A DNA stretch of 64,000 nt from Tillus elongatus (Eukaryota > Arthropoda > Insecta > Coleoptera > Cleridae): contig OZ023267.1 in NCBI GenBank assembly GCA_964006375.1, positions 26,038,739 to 26,102,738 of the forward strand, read 5' to 3'. The translations under genes and the position numbers were made by a program. Positions 1-13,395 of the stretch are shown here, in pieces (positions within the stretch are counted from its first letter, which is position 1; each line of letters begins with the position of its first letter). The notes under the pieces are model-generated. The model saw only the letters and a list, made by a program, of their open reading frames with translations. It was not told the DNA's origin and ran no database searches.

Positions 1-50
1 GCAGACAAACTGCCACGCGTAGATTGATTCATACATCAACGGTAACCAAA

Positions 51-53
<3 letters not shown>

Positions 54-134
<81 letters not shown>
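54..134. repeat. (TA)n microsatellite 1
   Basis: Uninterrupted TA dinucleotides. The right flank does not show the B or E module of the modular repeat, so this tract is not clearly part of it. Confidence 0.98.
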
Positions 135-136
<2 letters not shown>

Positions 137-661
137 AGGCATAAAACATACTACCCGAACCAACAATTGTGAATGGCCCCAAATACAGTTTTAGTACAGC
201 ATAGATATATTATGCTGTGGTTTTAAACTTAAAGTGTAGCATAATATAGTAGAAATCAAGTCAAGTCTCTATAACAATGATTCTAAAATAGTTTATTTTA
301 TCTTTAAACCTAAACATAAGACGTAATATAAGACGGAAAAAGTCATGGAACGTGTTTTAATGTCAATTCTACTAATTTTGTGATTAATTGTTACGTATAC
401 TTTAAATATAATATCCCAGACATGAGCCGATCTGAAGTATCAAGTAAACAAAACTTTGGTTGTTGTATGCTGAAATGGATCAGGGGTACCGTTCTTGTCT
501 TCTAAGCATAAAATTACGCAATCGATTCCAGCTCGACGAATGTATGCTTCTTTAATTTTATTTTGACGTTTGGAGAAACAATTGTGCACGGATTTCATAC
601 GTTTTGAACAAGATCTCATTTTTGTGTTAAACGTGTGAATAACTTTGAGTCTGAAATTGGA
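135..661. other. No gene seen
   Basis: AT-rich sequence without a convincing reading frame, RNA gene or repeat that I can match elsewhere in the window. Confidence 0.6.
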
Positions 662-799
662 ATTCGTAAGGGCCTCTTGCTCCAGTCAGCTTACGCGCTG
701 GCTAAGCCCTTCACCTACAGAAACGAAAACCAGCATTGAAGCCAGAGAAGTAGTCTCCAAGTCTGTATGTAGTATGGACCAGTTTCAGCAAGTAAGGGA
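662..799 (+). repeat. Copy of dispersed palindromic repeat R3
   Basis: Shares the phrases GCTCCAGTYAGCTYACGCGC and GTAGTCTCCAAGTCTGTATG with copies near 9.8-10.4 kb, 19.6-20.5 kb and 59.4 kb. Elsewhere the family occurs as head-to-head inverted pairs; here only one arm is present. The family is non-coding and its class is unknown to me. Confidence 0.75.
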
Positions 800-828
800 A
801 ATGAACTGAAATTATAATTTTAAACAGA

Positions 829-946
829 CATTTTAGCGATTTTTTTTTCATAAAAATGCGGTAATAGATAGGTATCGATGGTGAGATTTTGCAAACATTT
901 TTTCAAATGAGCGCAAATTTGGGCTCCCAGGATCCGATATATATAG

Positions 947-1007
<61 letters not shown>
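829..1007 (+). mobile_element. Modular repeat fragment: E module plus (TA)n tract 2
   Basis: The E module (TCAAATGAGCGCAAA followed by a degraded ATATCCGG) runs directly into a TA tract at 950-1007. This is the same order as in about ten other copies. The downstream B module is missing because the 3' tail of the LINE at 1017-4500 follows. Confidence 0.7.
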
Positions 1008-1014
<7 letters not shown>

Positions 1015-1496
1015 ATATATAATAATAATAATATAATGTTTATTAACCAAAATTACATTCAATATGACAAACCAAATAATACAAAATGACCCGAACAATA
1101 ATATACTGTAAGTGTTTACTTTTAACTTTAGAAGGTAAATAAACATGATAACACCCATAAAGGAAAACCTGCATATGGGTTACATTCTCATAAATATATA
1201 TTTACCAGCTTTATAATAATGTTGATCTCCGTCACACAGACGTATCTCTACATGCAAATGATTTAAACAGCATTTTAAGAAACTAAAAATTCGGAGATTA
1301 TGAACATTTTAATTGTATGAACTAATATTAAGCAACTACAAAATCTCCATAAGTATGGTCAAATATTGATGGACATGAAAAGGTTCATATACACTCACTA
1401 ACACACACATACGCACGCACGTACGCAGGCACCCACACCGACTCACACACTTCCATGCACTCTCATGGACATCTAAAAACACGTAAGTTCGCACAA

Positions 1497-1814
1497 TCAA
1501 CGGGCAAAGTAACTTCCGGCATCAATCCACCGATGCGTTTCCTCTCTGGGAAATTGACTTATCCAAGACTTAATTTTGATCTTAAAAAGAACTTGGGAGT
1601 TCAGTTTCCTTATGGACTCTGGCACTATGTTATATATCTTGGGAGCTAGATAAATGTGCGACCGTTGACCAATGGTCTTCCTCATTTGTGGGACATGCAA
1701 ATATGTCGCATTCCCTCTTGTCCCGTAACTATGTTCCACGCGCCTGCTCGCAAAAACCCCCTTACGACAATGCAGTAAAAGCGCGACAACGTATTCCTGT
1801 CTGGGATCCATCAC
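1497..1814 (-). pseudogene. LINE ORF2 C-terminal region
   Basis: About 105 codons after the RT domain. They contain the usual post-RT signature ending in GQRSHIYLAPKIYNIVPESI, seen in CR1/jockey-group elements. It lies in the same frame as the RT frame at 1854-3422 and is separated from it only by a TGA codon at 1854-1856. The codons between read on sensibly, so this is one protein interrupted by one stop. Confidence 0.8.
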
Positions 1815-1853
1815 CCCAGCCTCGCTGAATAACGCATTACTTGGATAAGTATA

Positions 1854-3422
1854 TCATTTATCATAAATTACTTTCAGTATCCATTTTTGGACAATTTCTA
1901 ATCTTGTGTAGAAGCAATCAGCCACAGCTCCCCAAGCAATAATCCCGTAATTAATATAGGTGTGAACCAATGCGTAATACATGATTCTCAGATGGTACAG
2001 GTCAAAGAATTTTTTAAAGTATTTAAATCTATATATTAAATATCTTATTTTAGCAACCAATTCATGTATATGGGCATCCCACTTGAGGTGACTATCTATG
2101 GTAATACCGAGGTATTTGACAGCTGAGCTGGAGGACAGCGTCATATCACGGCCATTATATCTGAATGTTATTTGTGAAAATTCAGGTAGACTAGATCGGT
2201 AGCTAACATATGGTGAGTATACCGTCTTTTTCAGGTTTACAGTTAAAAGCCTTTTACTAAAATAGTCCAGTAAAATGGGGATTTCATGCTGTATTGTCTG
2301 TTTCAAAGCGGACCATTGAACACCTTTATAACAGACAACCGTGTCGTCGGCAAAGCTGGTAATTTCACCTGAGATAGGTAGATCAAACAGTGAATTCATA
2401 TATAAAATAAACAACACTGGTCCCAACACTGTCCCCTGCGGTACTCCAAAACGCACCCTTTTTGTGGTACTTGTGTTACCATCTATGGTGACACACTGCT
2501 CCCTATCTGATACGTAGCTCTCCAGCAACCTGTGAGCTGTTCCCCTAATCCCCATGTTTTCCAAGGTTTCCAACAAATCTTGGTGGCTGACCGTATCAAA
2601 TGCTTTGGCAAGGTCAATGTAAATGCAAATTGCCGGTCGTGCCTCATCCATGGCTTTATAGATTTTAGCTGTTAAATCCGCTATAGCATCCTGTGTGGAG
2701 CGGCCTTGCTGAAAGCCATATTGGTATTGTGATATTAGATTGTATTTCTGAATAAAACTGTTCAATCTTTTTTTAATAATTTTTTCCACTATTTTAGAAA
2801 TATTCGAAATCAACGATATAGGTCTGTAATTAGAAGTCTCCAACCTATCTCGAGCTTTAAACACCGGCTTTATGACTGCTATTTTGAGGATTCTGGGAAA
2901 AAACCCCGTCTCTAAGATTAGATTAATTATGTACGTCATGGGCTCCATTAGGTACTGTGAACAAGTTTTTAGCACACCTGCGCTAATACCGTCTATGCCT
3001 GGTGATTTATTTATCTTCAGTTCATCAATCACCTTTTTTATCTCCTCTTTCTCCGGTTTATCCAAAAATATGCTATTCCTTGTTGTCCTGTATCTTGATC
3101 TTATTCCAGATCTATTAATCCGTTGCGCCAGTTTTACTCCTACATCTGCAAAATAATTATTAAATTCTTCCGCCATGGTAAGTATATCTCTAATGACTCT
3201 GTCTCCCATCCTAATCTCCTTGATATTAGTGACGCTCCCCTTTGACTCAATATTGTTTACACACTTCCACATGTGTTTAGGACAGTTTTTATTTTTGGTG
3301 ATTTCACGTTTATAGAAATCAGACTTAGCATCCTTAATCAAGTCGGCAAGAATATTTCTGTATGATTTAAACTGTGTTTGTAAGGAGAGATCGAACGGTC
3401 TTTTCTGTAAACGTTTATACAT
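1854..3422 (-). pseudogene. LINE reverse transcriptase domain
   Basis: A 522-codon frame with the non-LTR RT blocks in order: KSPGIDGISAGVLK (motif 1-2 region), NYRPISLIS, YQYGFQQGRSTQDAI, DLAKAFDTVSH (motif A), GVPQGTVLGPVLFILYMN (motif B) and FADDTVV (catalytic YADD-type motif C). The upstream linker has the KHMWKCVNNI-type motif seen in CR1/jockey elements. It copies LINE RNA into DNA at the nicked target. It is separated from the endonuclease by a single in-frame TAG at 3423-3425. Confidence 0.9.
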
Positions 3423-4262
3423 CTAATTTTTTTTATTTACCGATTTTATCAAGCCTTCCGGAATCCAAGGGTTCCTTTTTTTGTCTCTTTTCCTGATTCT
3501 AACCCTAACACTGCAATTTTCGACCTTCTGTTTTAATTTGTAGATGAGACATTCTGTTGTGAAATTTGGGTCCTGACTGGAATAAATGGCGAGCCAATTT
3601 TCAGTCTCCAGACTACCTTTAAGCTTGTCATAATCAACATATGACTTAAATGAGTTAACGCATTGAACACGCTCCTCCTTAGTATTAAGATCACATGCAA
3701 GCAGAGTGGAGTAATGATCAGTTAAGGTTGTTTTAAAAATAATAGGCAAGAAGCACTCGAGCGGTTTCCTTGTTTTGACGAATATGTGGTCCAGACAAGT
3801 CTCACTCATATTCTGTATACGGGTTGGTTTGTTTATCAACGACTCATATCCAAACTCATGTAATACATTAAGATACTCCTGGGAACAATCATTATTGTCA
3901 AGAATATTTATGTTGATATCTCCCAGCACAACACCGACATCACCACTCCGTGATCCCCTAGACAAATAGTCATACAACTCAAGAATAAACGTAGAAGGAC
4001 ACGTCGATGGCGGTCTATACAGTGCTAGTATGTTTACCATTTTCTGTTGGTAACTCACACTAAGGTTTACTGCTTTGATATTACCCAAAGGTATCAACTC
4101 GTATCTATAATCTAAACTTTGTCTTATATACAGGACCAAACCGTCACATATATTTATATCTCCGTCGTTATAAACAAGATCATAGCCTTTTATCCCAAAA
4201 TTATTCAGGTAATGTAATCTTCTCGTCTCCGTCAGAAAGATACAGTCAAACTCACAGTCCAA
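3423..4262 (-). pseudogene. LINE apurinic-like endonuclease domain
   Basis: AP-endonuclease-like domain that nicks target DNA. Visible blocks are CIFLTETRR (the TET active-site region), ILALYRPP, GVVLGDININILD (the GDxN motif), CLDHIFVKTRK (DHIFV) and LTDHYSTLL (the catalytic xDH block). It shares its frame with the RT downstream, broken only by one TAG. The N-terminal strand is in another frame at 4232-4498. Confidence 0.88.
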
Positions 4263-4498
4263 GCCTTGACAAAAACCTGCAATTCATCAAAATTCTGCTG
4301 TAAACCTCTAATGTTGTTATGGAAAATTTTAAAACGTTTATTTTGGGCATCATTCAACACCGCTTTTGTATCAGCTAAGCTGTCTGTCACCAAAGTATCA
4401 ACTGGCGCAACGTGATAATCTCGGATGTAAGCGTCCATTACTTCGACTTTTCCCCACAACAAAATCAGTGCCAGAAAACAACCAGAGAGGCAACACAA
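4232..4498 (-). pseudogene. LINE endonuclease N-terminus (frameshifted)
   Basis: Contains KIFHNNIRGLQQNFDELQVF, the characteristic first strand of the LINE endonuclease (NIRGL...N.DEL). It is offset by one frame from the rest of the domain, with the shift near 4245-4262. The upstream part looks like the end of a linker with no recognisable ORF1. Confidence 0.75.
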
Positions 4499-4549
4499 TA
4501 TATAACGGAGATGTCACCGACAAATATATCCATACACCTTCAAAAGACG

Positions 4550-4840
4550 GGATGCAGGTGGATCGAATTATTAACCGATTTTGATGAAACTCGGCAAGAG
4601 TCTTTCTTTGATTAATAGCTTGAACGAGTTCCTTTAGGTCTAGTTTTTCGAAAAAAAAATGGTATCTTAAAAAGTAACAAAGTCATTTTGGTAAAATTTG
4701 GTAGGTGTATTGCTCCCGTAAATGCCTTACTAGTTGTCAAAATTCAACTTTCTAAGTTTATAGAAAATTGAGTTATCAAAATTTGAATCATTTAAGACAA
4801 ATTCGCTACCATAACGCAGTTGCTGCCTCTCGAATTTTTT
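4550..4840 (+). mobile_element. Modular repeat fragment: B-like arm ending in a G terminus
   Basis: Contains the ACCGATTTTGATGAAACT phrase of module B and ends in the G-element terminus (CGCTACCATAACGC then a degraded GCTGC). It has no TA tract. It abuts the 5' side of the LINE at 1017-4500. Confidence 0.65.
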
Positions 4841-5049
4841 TATATGCTTCCAAGCGGCACTGTAAATATAAGCGTATTTCTGTTACCACGAAACGGTTAT
4901 AGAGATGGCACGTTACACGTGTTGGGAAACTATGATTGTATTATGGTAAACGACTTTATTTGGTCTCTGTTTACACAAAACTAGGAATATGTGTTTGAGG
5001 CGATATATTGACTTACATAAACATATTAAAACTAAATAATATTCCATTT

Positions 5050-5240
5050 AATAAGGACAATTGGAGAACACAAATCACCACAGCACATTAAAAAAAAAGA
5101 CCTGACGATAGTTTCACTAACAAAGTTAGCGTCATCAGAGGGTGGAAAATTCTGAAAACTAACTTTGTTAGTGAAACGTTCGTCAAGTCTTTTTTAAATG
5201 TTCTGTGGTGATTTGAAGTGTGCTTAGCAGTGTTCATCAC
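5050..5240. repeat. Hairpin repeat H2 with hammerhead-like core (minus)
   Basis: An inverted repeat. The left half carries, on the minus strand, CTGATGA (5132-5138), a stem formed by GCTAAC/GTTAGT, and GAAAC (5111-5115). The right half repeats the same stem on the plus strand with GAAAC but a mutated first box (CTGAAAA). Other copies lie near 29.9 kb, 53.0 kb and 53.6 kb. The box order and spacing resemble a hammerhead ribozyme with a minimal stem III, but one extra base lies between CTGATGA and the stem. Confidence 0.55.
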
Positions 5241-5929
5241 AAGTTCCAATCTTCACCTAGTGAATATTCCATCTTGCACTAAGTGAAAAAAATAATAATT
5301 CTAGACTGGCTGGAGTTATCTCCCTATACACAAAGGTAGGTTTAATTGTAATAAACTTAAAATTGTAGATATTTCATTTTACACAGTTTTGGACTTATCC
5401 GCCTTTACCCGCCCAAGGGCGAACTGTCTTGCTGTATTGACATCCATAAGGTTATAATTATATCTCATTCACTGTTTGTGAAAGCAGTTTTTGGTTTGCT
5501 GACATTCAGAGCGTACAGATTGAATCTCTGCATATTTGATATAAACTTGACATTTCCATTACTCGCAAGAAAATGATATGTATTGTACACGCTTTTTCCC
5601 CCATAATTTTCATTATACTCATGGAAAACCTCAAACCACACGACATGCCCTCATGCAAACAGAATCGATATTAAACTGGAGATGTTGATAGGTGCACGTA
5701 GCTAAGAAGCTCCCCTGGGGTTGTTCCTAAGATCACTGAAGGTCCAATATCGCACACGTCTATTATGTGTCAGTACTCATTTTGATGAAACTCTCGGCGA
5801 AGGAAAATGTTATCCTCCGGTAACGGAAAATAAATACGGACACACGCCAAAGGGTTGGCTTATAGAAAATAATTAGAGATTTCCCTTCTTCGAGACATAT
5901 CCATCTTAATCTATTTTTGAAAGGTTTAG

Positions 5930-5931
<2 letters not shown>
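5241..5931. other. No gene seen
   Basis: AT-rich sequence with no supported gene. It leads into TA tract 3. Confidence 0.55.

Positions 5932-6018
<87 letters not shown>
5932..6018. repeat. (TA)n microsatellite 3
   Basis: Pure TA tract, with no modular-repeat flank recognised. Confidence 0.98.

Positions 6019-7931
<1,913 letters not shown>

Positions 7932-8013
<82 letters not shown>
7932..8013. repeat. (TA)n microsatellite 5
   Basis: TA tract bordering the TTCGAA-rich block at 8015-8790. Confidence 0.98.
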
Positions 8014-8014
<1 letters not shown>

Positions 8015-8016
<2 letters not shown>

Positions 8017-8786
8017 TTCGAACCGAACTATGAACGAACCTCTGAAATAGTATGTCTAAGGTTCACAGTCGAACTTCGAACTTCTTAGAAATTCAAAATC
8101 GAACATCAAACTACCCAAAATTCTTCATATATCATTTCCTTAAATACAAAATATTGGAATATTGTAACCTACAATATTTTATATGTAAAAGATTCCCACT
8201 CTTTTTACAAAAAGGAAGGATTTGTCAAATTTGCAGGTTGATTGGGTGAAAATGCCTTCCGGTTCTGATCGTTGTGGAGATGAGTCAACGTTTAATCAAA
8301 TACAGAAAATATTTGAATCTTTTTTAGTTTTAACTGTCTCCTGATTGTGAATATTTAATTGTTTTGGCTCACTGTGTAATAAAGCATGTTGAAACCAGTG
8401 TTTTCCAAAGGCAATCTGTAATTATCCTCAAATTCTGAACATTTACGTTACCGATCGCCTTTGAACACCGCCATCATAATGTTGTTACTGAAATAGGTAT
8501 TGGGAGGCTAGGATATGCAATAAAAATAATTCTGTGACTGCTAAATGGCTCCGTCGTGTCTAAATGTGTCCCATCTACTGTCAAAAATATGCTTGAGTGA
8601 AATCTCCTGAAACTTCGCTACTTTTGGCAACATTCAATGCCTGTAAAGTTAAATTTCGAAGTATGTTTTAGCAACGAACTTCGAACTATTTTGAAGAATT
8701 ACATATTTCGAACTTCAAACAACATCGCTAGTGCAAACATATTTTCGAACCGAAGGTTCGGTTCGGAATTTCGAAGCTTCGCACAC

Positions 8787-8790
<4 letters not shown>
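8015..8790. repeat. TTCGAAC-rich block bracketed by two (TA)n tracts
   Basis: The first 100 bases and last 150 bases are dense in TTCGAAC, CGAACC and their complements. The ends are mirror-like: TTCGAACCGAAC next to the left TA tract, GGTTCGGTTCGG then TTCGAAGCTTCG next to the right one. The middle is ordinary AT-rich sequence. It may be a small TA-bounded transposon with simple-repeat termini. Confidence 0.45.

Positions 8791-8842
<52 letters not shown>
8790..8842. repeat. (TA)n microsatellite 6
   Basis: TA tract at the right border of the TTCGAA-rich block. Confidence 0.97.
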
Positions 8843-8844
<2 letters not shown>

Positions 8845-8999
8845 TATGTATGTACGTATAAATTATGTGCACGAAGCGATGTTTGTTTGTCCCAGGCGTA
8901 CTCGAGAGCTTTACGGTGGCTAGGTCTTTCATGCAACGACTTTTATTGAACTGTGTCACTTGTGATCAAAAGAAGACGAAGACTAAAATATTATATCTG

Positions 9000-9785
9000 A
9001 TTAACAAAATCTATTAAATATCACAGGCAGAGATACTTTTTTTGTGGCAAGAGGTCAAGAAATGCTAACAAAACACTTTGAAAATTTTATAGTTGTTTCT
9101 TCTAAAAACGTCAAAGCAGCGTTAAAAACGTCAAAATTGTTTACTCTTAAACAAATATTTTGAAAAGAACACATGTTATGGAACACAAGCATTGCGATTT
9201 TTGTGTTTAGCAGGGTCTTGAATTTCTGCTTCAATAGCTATAATTTTGATTTTACTATAATATTTGCAGAAAATATATTCAAAACAGCCCGTTTCTGCTA
9301 TTTTTGACTGCAGCCTAAATTATAGAACTATTGATTTAAAAGTGTTATTTTCAGTGAATTTTCTTCAAAAAAATTTACTAATGAGGAGATCGCGACTTTT
9401 GAATTTTGAAAAAATTTCCTTAAATGAGCGCCATTTAGGACCCCTGGACGCCAAATCCGAGCTCGGTTTCAGACTTTATAAGTTTACATAATTATATTTA
9501 TATATTTATGTGTCACACCGATAGCTCAAAAAGTAATTGGCCGATGTTGATCAAATTTTCTGAGTGCCTTCTTTTTGCAAGTGGCTTGGACAGGTTTGTT
9601 ATTTAGGAAAATTGGCCCAGGTTTTCCCGGAAAATTTTGTATTTTCTTTGGTAGAAAATTAATGTCTCCGGAAATTACACGGTAAGCGCAAGCAAATATG
9701 GTACGCGTGTTTGCATTACAAAGAGTGAATAATGTACCAAAATTTAGGTTTGTAAGTTTAAAGACGAAAAAGTTATGATTAAAGA
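9000..9785 (+). mobile_element. Modular repeat C-D-E-B without a long (TA)n
   Basis: Module C (AAAACGTCAAAATTG), a degraded D, then the hairpin-like TTTTCTTCAAAAAAATTTAC and module E (GATCGCGACTTTTGAATTTT, CTTAAATGAGCGCC). Module B follows (CACACCGATAGCTCAAAAAG, TTTTCCCGGAAAATTTTGTA). At the E/B junction, where most copies have 50-200 bp of TA, this copy has only an imperfect TTATATTTATATATTTATG. Confidence 0.7.
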
Positions 9786-9789
9786 AAGA

Positions 9790-10410
9790 ACATTTGATTT
9801 TGTTGCCCTTACTTGGTGAAACTGGTCCATACTATATACAGATTTGGAGACTACTTCTCTGGCTTCACTGTTGGGTCTCGTTTGTAATTGAAAGACGTAG
9901 CCAGCGCGTAAGCAAGCTGGATCAATTGGCCCTTCTGAATTCTAGGTATTCTAGGATGCTCTTCAACATTTCTGTAACTGGTTTCGCTACTTGCAGACAG
10001 ATAAAAATTGAATTAACACGAAATCATGACAACTACAAATAAAGATCTGTTGCTATATATTGACATACATAACGTAGACATTTTGAAGGCGTCATCCTTC
10101 ATTTTATTTTCATTTTTAAAGGTCAGAACATCATAACATAGCAACAGATCTATATTTGTAGTTGTAGTTGTCATATTATTTTAATTTTAATATGTCTGAG
10201 GATGCTGTCAAGCAACGAAACCGGTTACAGAAGCGTTGAAGAACACCCTAGAATATATAGAATTTAGAAGGGCCGCTTGCTCCAGTTATCTTAGCCGCTG
10301 TCTACGTCCTTCATTTACAGAAACGAAACCAAACAGTGAAATTAGAGAAGTAGTCTCCAAGCCTGTATGTAATTTGGTTACAAGTTTTACGTGTAGCATC
10401 GCTTGTACAT
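9790..10410. repeat. R3 palindrome (inverted pair)
   Basis: The left arm at about 9800-10060 and right arm at about 10138-10400 are imperfect reverse complements. Both hold the R3 phrases (GTAGTCTCCAAG, GCTCCAGTTA) and an inner pair, ATAAAGATCTGTTGCTAT versus ATAGCAACAGATCTATAT. The right arm carries CTGAGGA (10196-10202) followed by a small hairpin and GAAAC (10217-10221), a hammerhead-like box order. Confidence 0.7.
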
Positions 10411-10860
10411 GTATTTAACGAAAAAATTGTAAACAGTATCAGTAAAAAAAAGAGTGAGCGTGTTCATGTTTGTAGCACTAAAACATATACATTATTCATA
10501 AACGTGAATGTTACAGACACTCTATTTATAGTGGCAGAGGCCTATGAATAAAAATTGGGTATGAATTTTAAATTTTCAGATTTCACACACGCGTCGTCCT
10601 AGCATAGCACAGTGTGACAAGCTATCGCAGCAAAATGAAACAAGCCGCGACTGTTGGCTTCCGGGCATCCGTCAAATTAAAATAATTAAATTCTTGTCAC
10701 AACATTTATAAAAAATGGATGGCAGTGAAATAGTTAAGTAAAATACATGTAAAACTACAAAATGTTTGCAACATTTGAACAGTTTCCAGATACATTATCT
10801 TCAAGTTTATATTAAAATTCTCTCATTTATTTTAGATCACATGCACGGCTGTGACCGTCT
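10411..10860. other. No gene seen
   Basis: No convincing coding frame or repeat match. Confidence 0.5.
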
Positions 10861-10864
10861 GAAA

Positions 10865-11169
<305 letters not shown>

Positions 11170-11925
11170 TAGTGTCCCAAACTGGATGGGAATGTATTGC
11201 TATGTCGGTTATTACTAAAGATAGGGAGAGCGTTAAATTAGCAATGTTTTGTATAACTTCATGCTCGTTCCCAATGTGACTTGTATTTTGCCCTGCCTCT
11301 TTTCGTTTTCGAGTTATTTTGAAAAGAACAAAATTTGTCGATTTCTTTTTTCTATAATATCTAAGTAGGCGTTGATCTGACATGTTTAAGACTTGCACAT
11401 TATCAATCCGCTTTTTACAGAGTAATCTTTTTGTGCTTTTCTCAACTTTGGATTGTCATTTGTTTTTCTGGCTACAGGTATCAACGTTTGTTTTTATTAT
11501 GGCAGCCCTATTGGATTTTTTGCTCATGTAATAGCATGTGAAAAGAGCTTTCCAATGATGTACAACATGCTTGAGAAATCTTGTAATTGCACAGACAATT
11601 TTGAAAAAAACCGTTCCAAAAAACAAATGACAAAAAAAAAGTGTTCAAAACAGTACGCCATGGGGTCTCACAATAGACTTCTACTTTTAACATAATTTTC
11701 CGTAATGATTCACGATAAAAAATATTGTGATTTAATTTACAATACTTAGTTAGGTAATAATGATAGGTAATATTATGTGAAATAATTTAATAACGAAACC
11801 CGGCAATAATAAATAGAAACTTAAACTCCACAAAACAACACAATTAGAAACGAAATAAATAATAAAATAGAGACTTAAAAACACACTAAATAGAAAATTG
11901 TGCAATATGGCCACCTTTTTGTTTA
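11170..11925. other. No gene seen
   Basis: AT-rich. A frame at 11453-11695 has no recognisable domain, and an opposite-strand frame of the same length overlaps it. Confidence 0.5.
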
Positions 11926-11927
11926 AT

Positions 11928-12690
11928 TCACTTTATAAACCTTTTTGAAACATGCCTGCAAACTCTGGTGAGGGTGTTTTGGTTAATATGATTTATAGCT
12001 TCCGTGATTCTGTTTCGTAACTCATTGATATTTTGTGGTGGATAGAATTTATACACAACATTCTTTAGAGTACCCCGAAGGTAAAAATCCATGGGTGTTA
12101 TATCAGGACTTCGAGCACACCAATTGTTACGAATGACACGATTATTAAAATTTTGGTACAAAAATTCTTTGACGATCCTAGCATTGTGAGCTGGACAACC
12201 GTCTTGTTGGTACCAAATCTCGTCTATATTATCATGAACTCTTCTAATTGTTGGTAAGATATCATTTCTCAATAGATTAGGATACATTTGCCTAGTTACA
12301 TTATTTGCAAATAAGAACGGACCAACAATGAAGTTACCTGAATTTTTTTTTTAAATTAACTGTCTAATCTACAAATAAAAATAACAGTTTTTCACCTAAT
12401 AAGCCGCACCAAACATTAATACCAAATCTGTCTTGTAACCGTCTTTGTTCCTTTAGATGGGGATTCTCATTTGGCCAATAATGCCTATTATGGCGATTAT
12501 ACACACCGCAATTTGTAAATCAGGATTCGTCAGTCCATATTATTTTCAAATGAAAAATTTCATCTTGCTAACATTGTCCTTGATACCATCTGCAGAATTG
12601 AAGTCGCTTGGGCTAATCGTCAACATTTAAGCGTTGTACGATAGTAGGTTTGTATGGATGGTAATGACTTTGGTTTAATACACCGTGTAC
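11928..12690 (-). pseudogene. Tc1/mariner-type transposase, decayed
   Basis: Read on the minus strand it holds HYHPYKPTIVQRL, the first catalytic aspartate in IIWTDES followed by a stop where a residue is expected, then the CGVYNRHNRHYWPNENPHL block, GINVWCGLLGEK, a short inserted stretch, GNFIVGPFLF, the second aspartate in WYQQDGCPAHN, and the third in ARSPDITPMDFYLRG. These are the DDE/D catalytic blocks of IS630/Tc1/mariner transposases, which cut and paste at TA. Several stops and one short insertion disable it. The spacing between the last two aspartates (32 by my count) is shorter than in named groups, suggesting a deletion. Its 5' side is fused to the 104-bp block at 12691. Confidence 0.88.
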
Positions 12691-12794
12691 CAGAACCGGA
12701 AACGTCCGTTGGGAGTTCACATGGGGTGGTACCTCCTCGGGCGTGAAAAACTCCTTTGCTGTCACGTAAAGGAAAAGTCCACTACCACCTACCA
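12691..12794 (+). repeat. 104-bp block shared with 27471-27581
   Basis: Begins CAGAACCGGAAACGTCCGTT and includes GGGGTGGTACCTCCTCGGGC and AGTCCACTACCACCTACCA. The second copy lies at the 5' side of the LINE at 25.85-27.5 kb in the same orientation, so it may be the 5' UTR of that LINE family (minus strand). Here it is joined to the dead mariner. Confidence 0.85.
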
Positions 12795-12829
12795 ATATTT
12801 TGAGTCTATTAAAAGGTTTAATTGTCAAA

Positions 12830-13303
12830 TCAAAATGTCAAAATTTTTGTGTCGTAATTGATATCCGTATTTTGGAACAATTTTCTGGTCTAAAAGGTGA
12901 AGGTATTGTAAAATGAGAGCTGAACATTTAGAGTGGTAGTGCAACTGTTAGTGGCAGAAAGGAAGTTGAAAGTTATTGAATATTGAACCAAATTTAAAAT
13001 GTGACAGCAGCAAAATTTGGCAGTTCCCTTTAGGCAAGTCAGAAATCCAAATTGTGTTTATTGCAAGCACAAGCATTAAGCTTATTTGTGAAACACATTG
13101 TAAAATTATGTACTAATAAATATACTAATACTAATACTAATAACTACTATTTTTGGTTTTCATTCTCTTAGTTTATTTATGCCTCTGATGACTCTAAACT
13201 TCTTAACCAAACTCTATTGTGTTTTACGTTTCTATTAACTACCTTGTTGTAATACATACGTCATATTGATTCATTCCACTGAATGTTACAAATTTTATAT
13301 GTT

Positions 13304-13310
<7 letters not shown>
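12830..13310. other. No gene seen
   Basis: AT-rich spacer, with ACTAATACTAATACTAATAA simple sequence near 13110-13140. Confidence 0.5.

Positions 13311-13311
<1 letters not shown>

Positions 13312-13395
<84 letters not shown>

Larger units (their letters stand above)
1017..4500 (-). mobile_element. CR1/jockey-like LINE, nearly full ORF2
   Basis: A non-LTR retrotransposon on the minus strand. In order it holds an endonuclease, a reverse transcriptase, the C-terminal region and an AC/GT-rich 3' UTR, ending in an (ATT)n-like tail at about 1017-1034. The second LINE at 22.1-24.6 kb ends in a similar AATAAAYATTATTATT tail, which supports this as the 3' end. No ORF1 is visible, so the copy is probably 5' truncated near 4500, where modular-repeat sequence resumes. 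Its coding lesions are few: one frameshift and two point stops. Confidence 0.85.
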
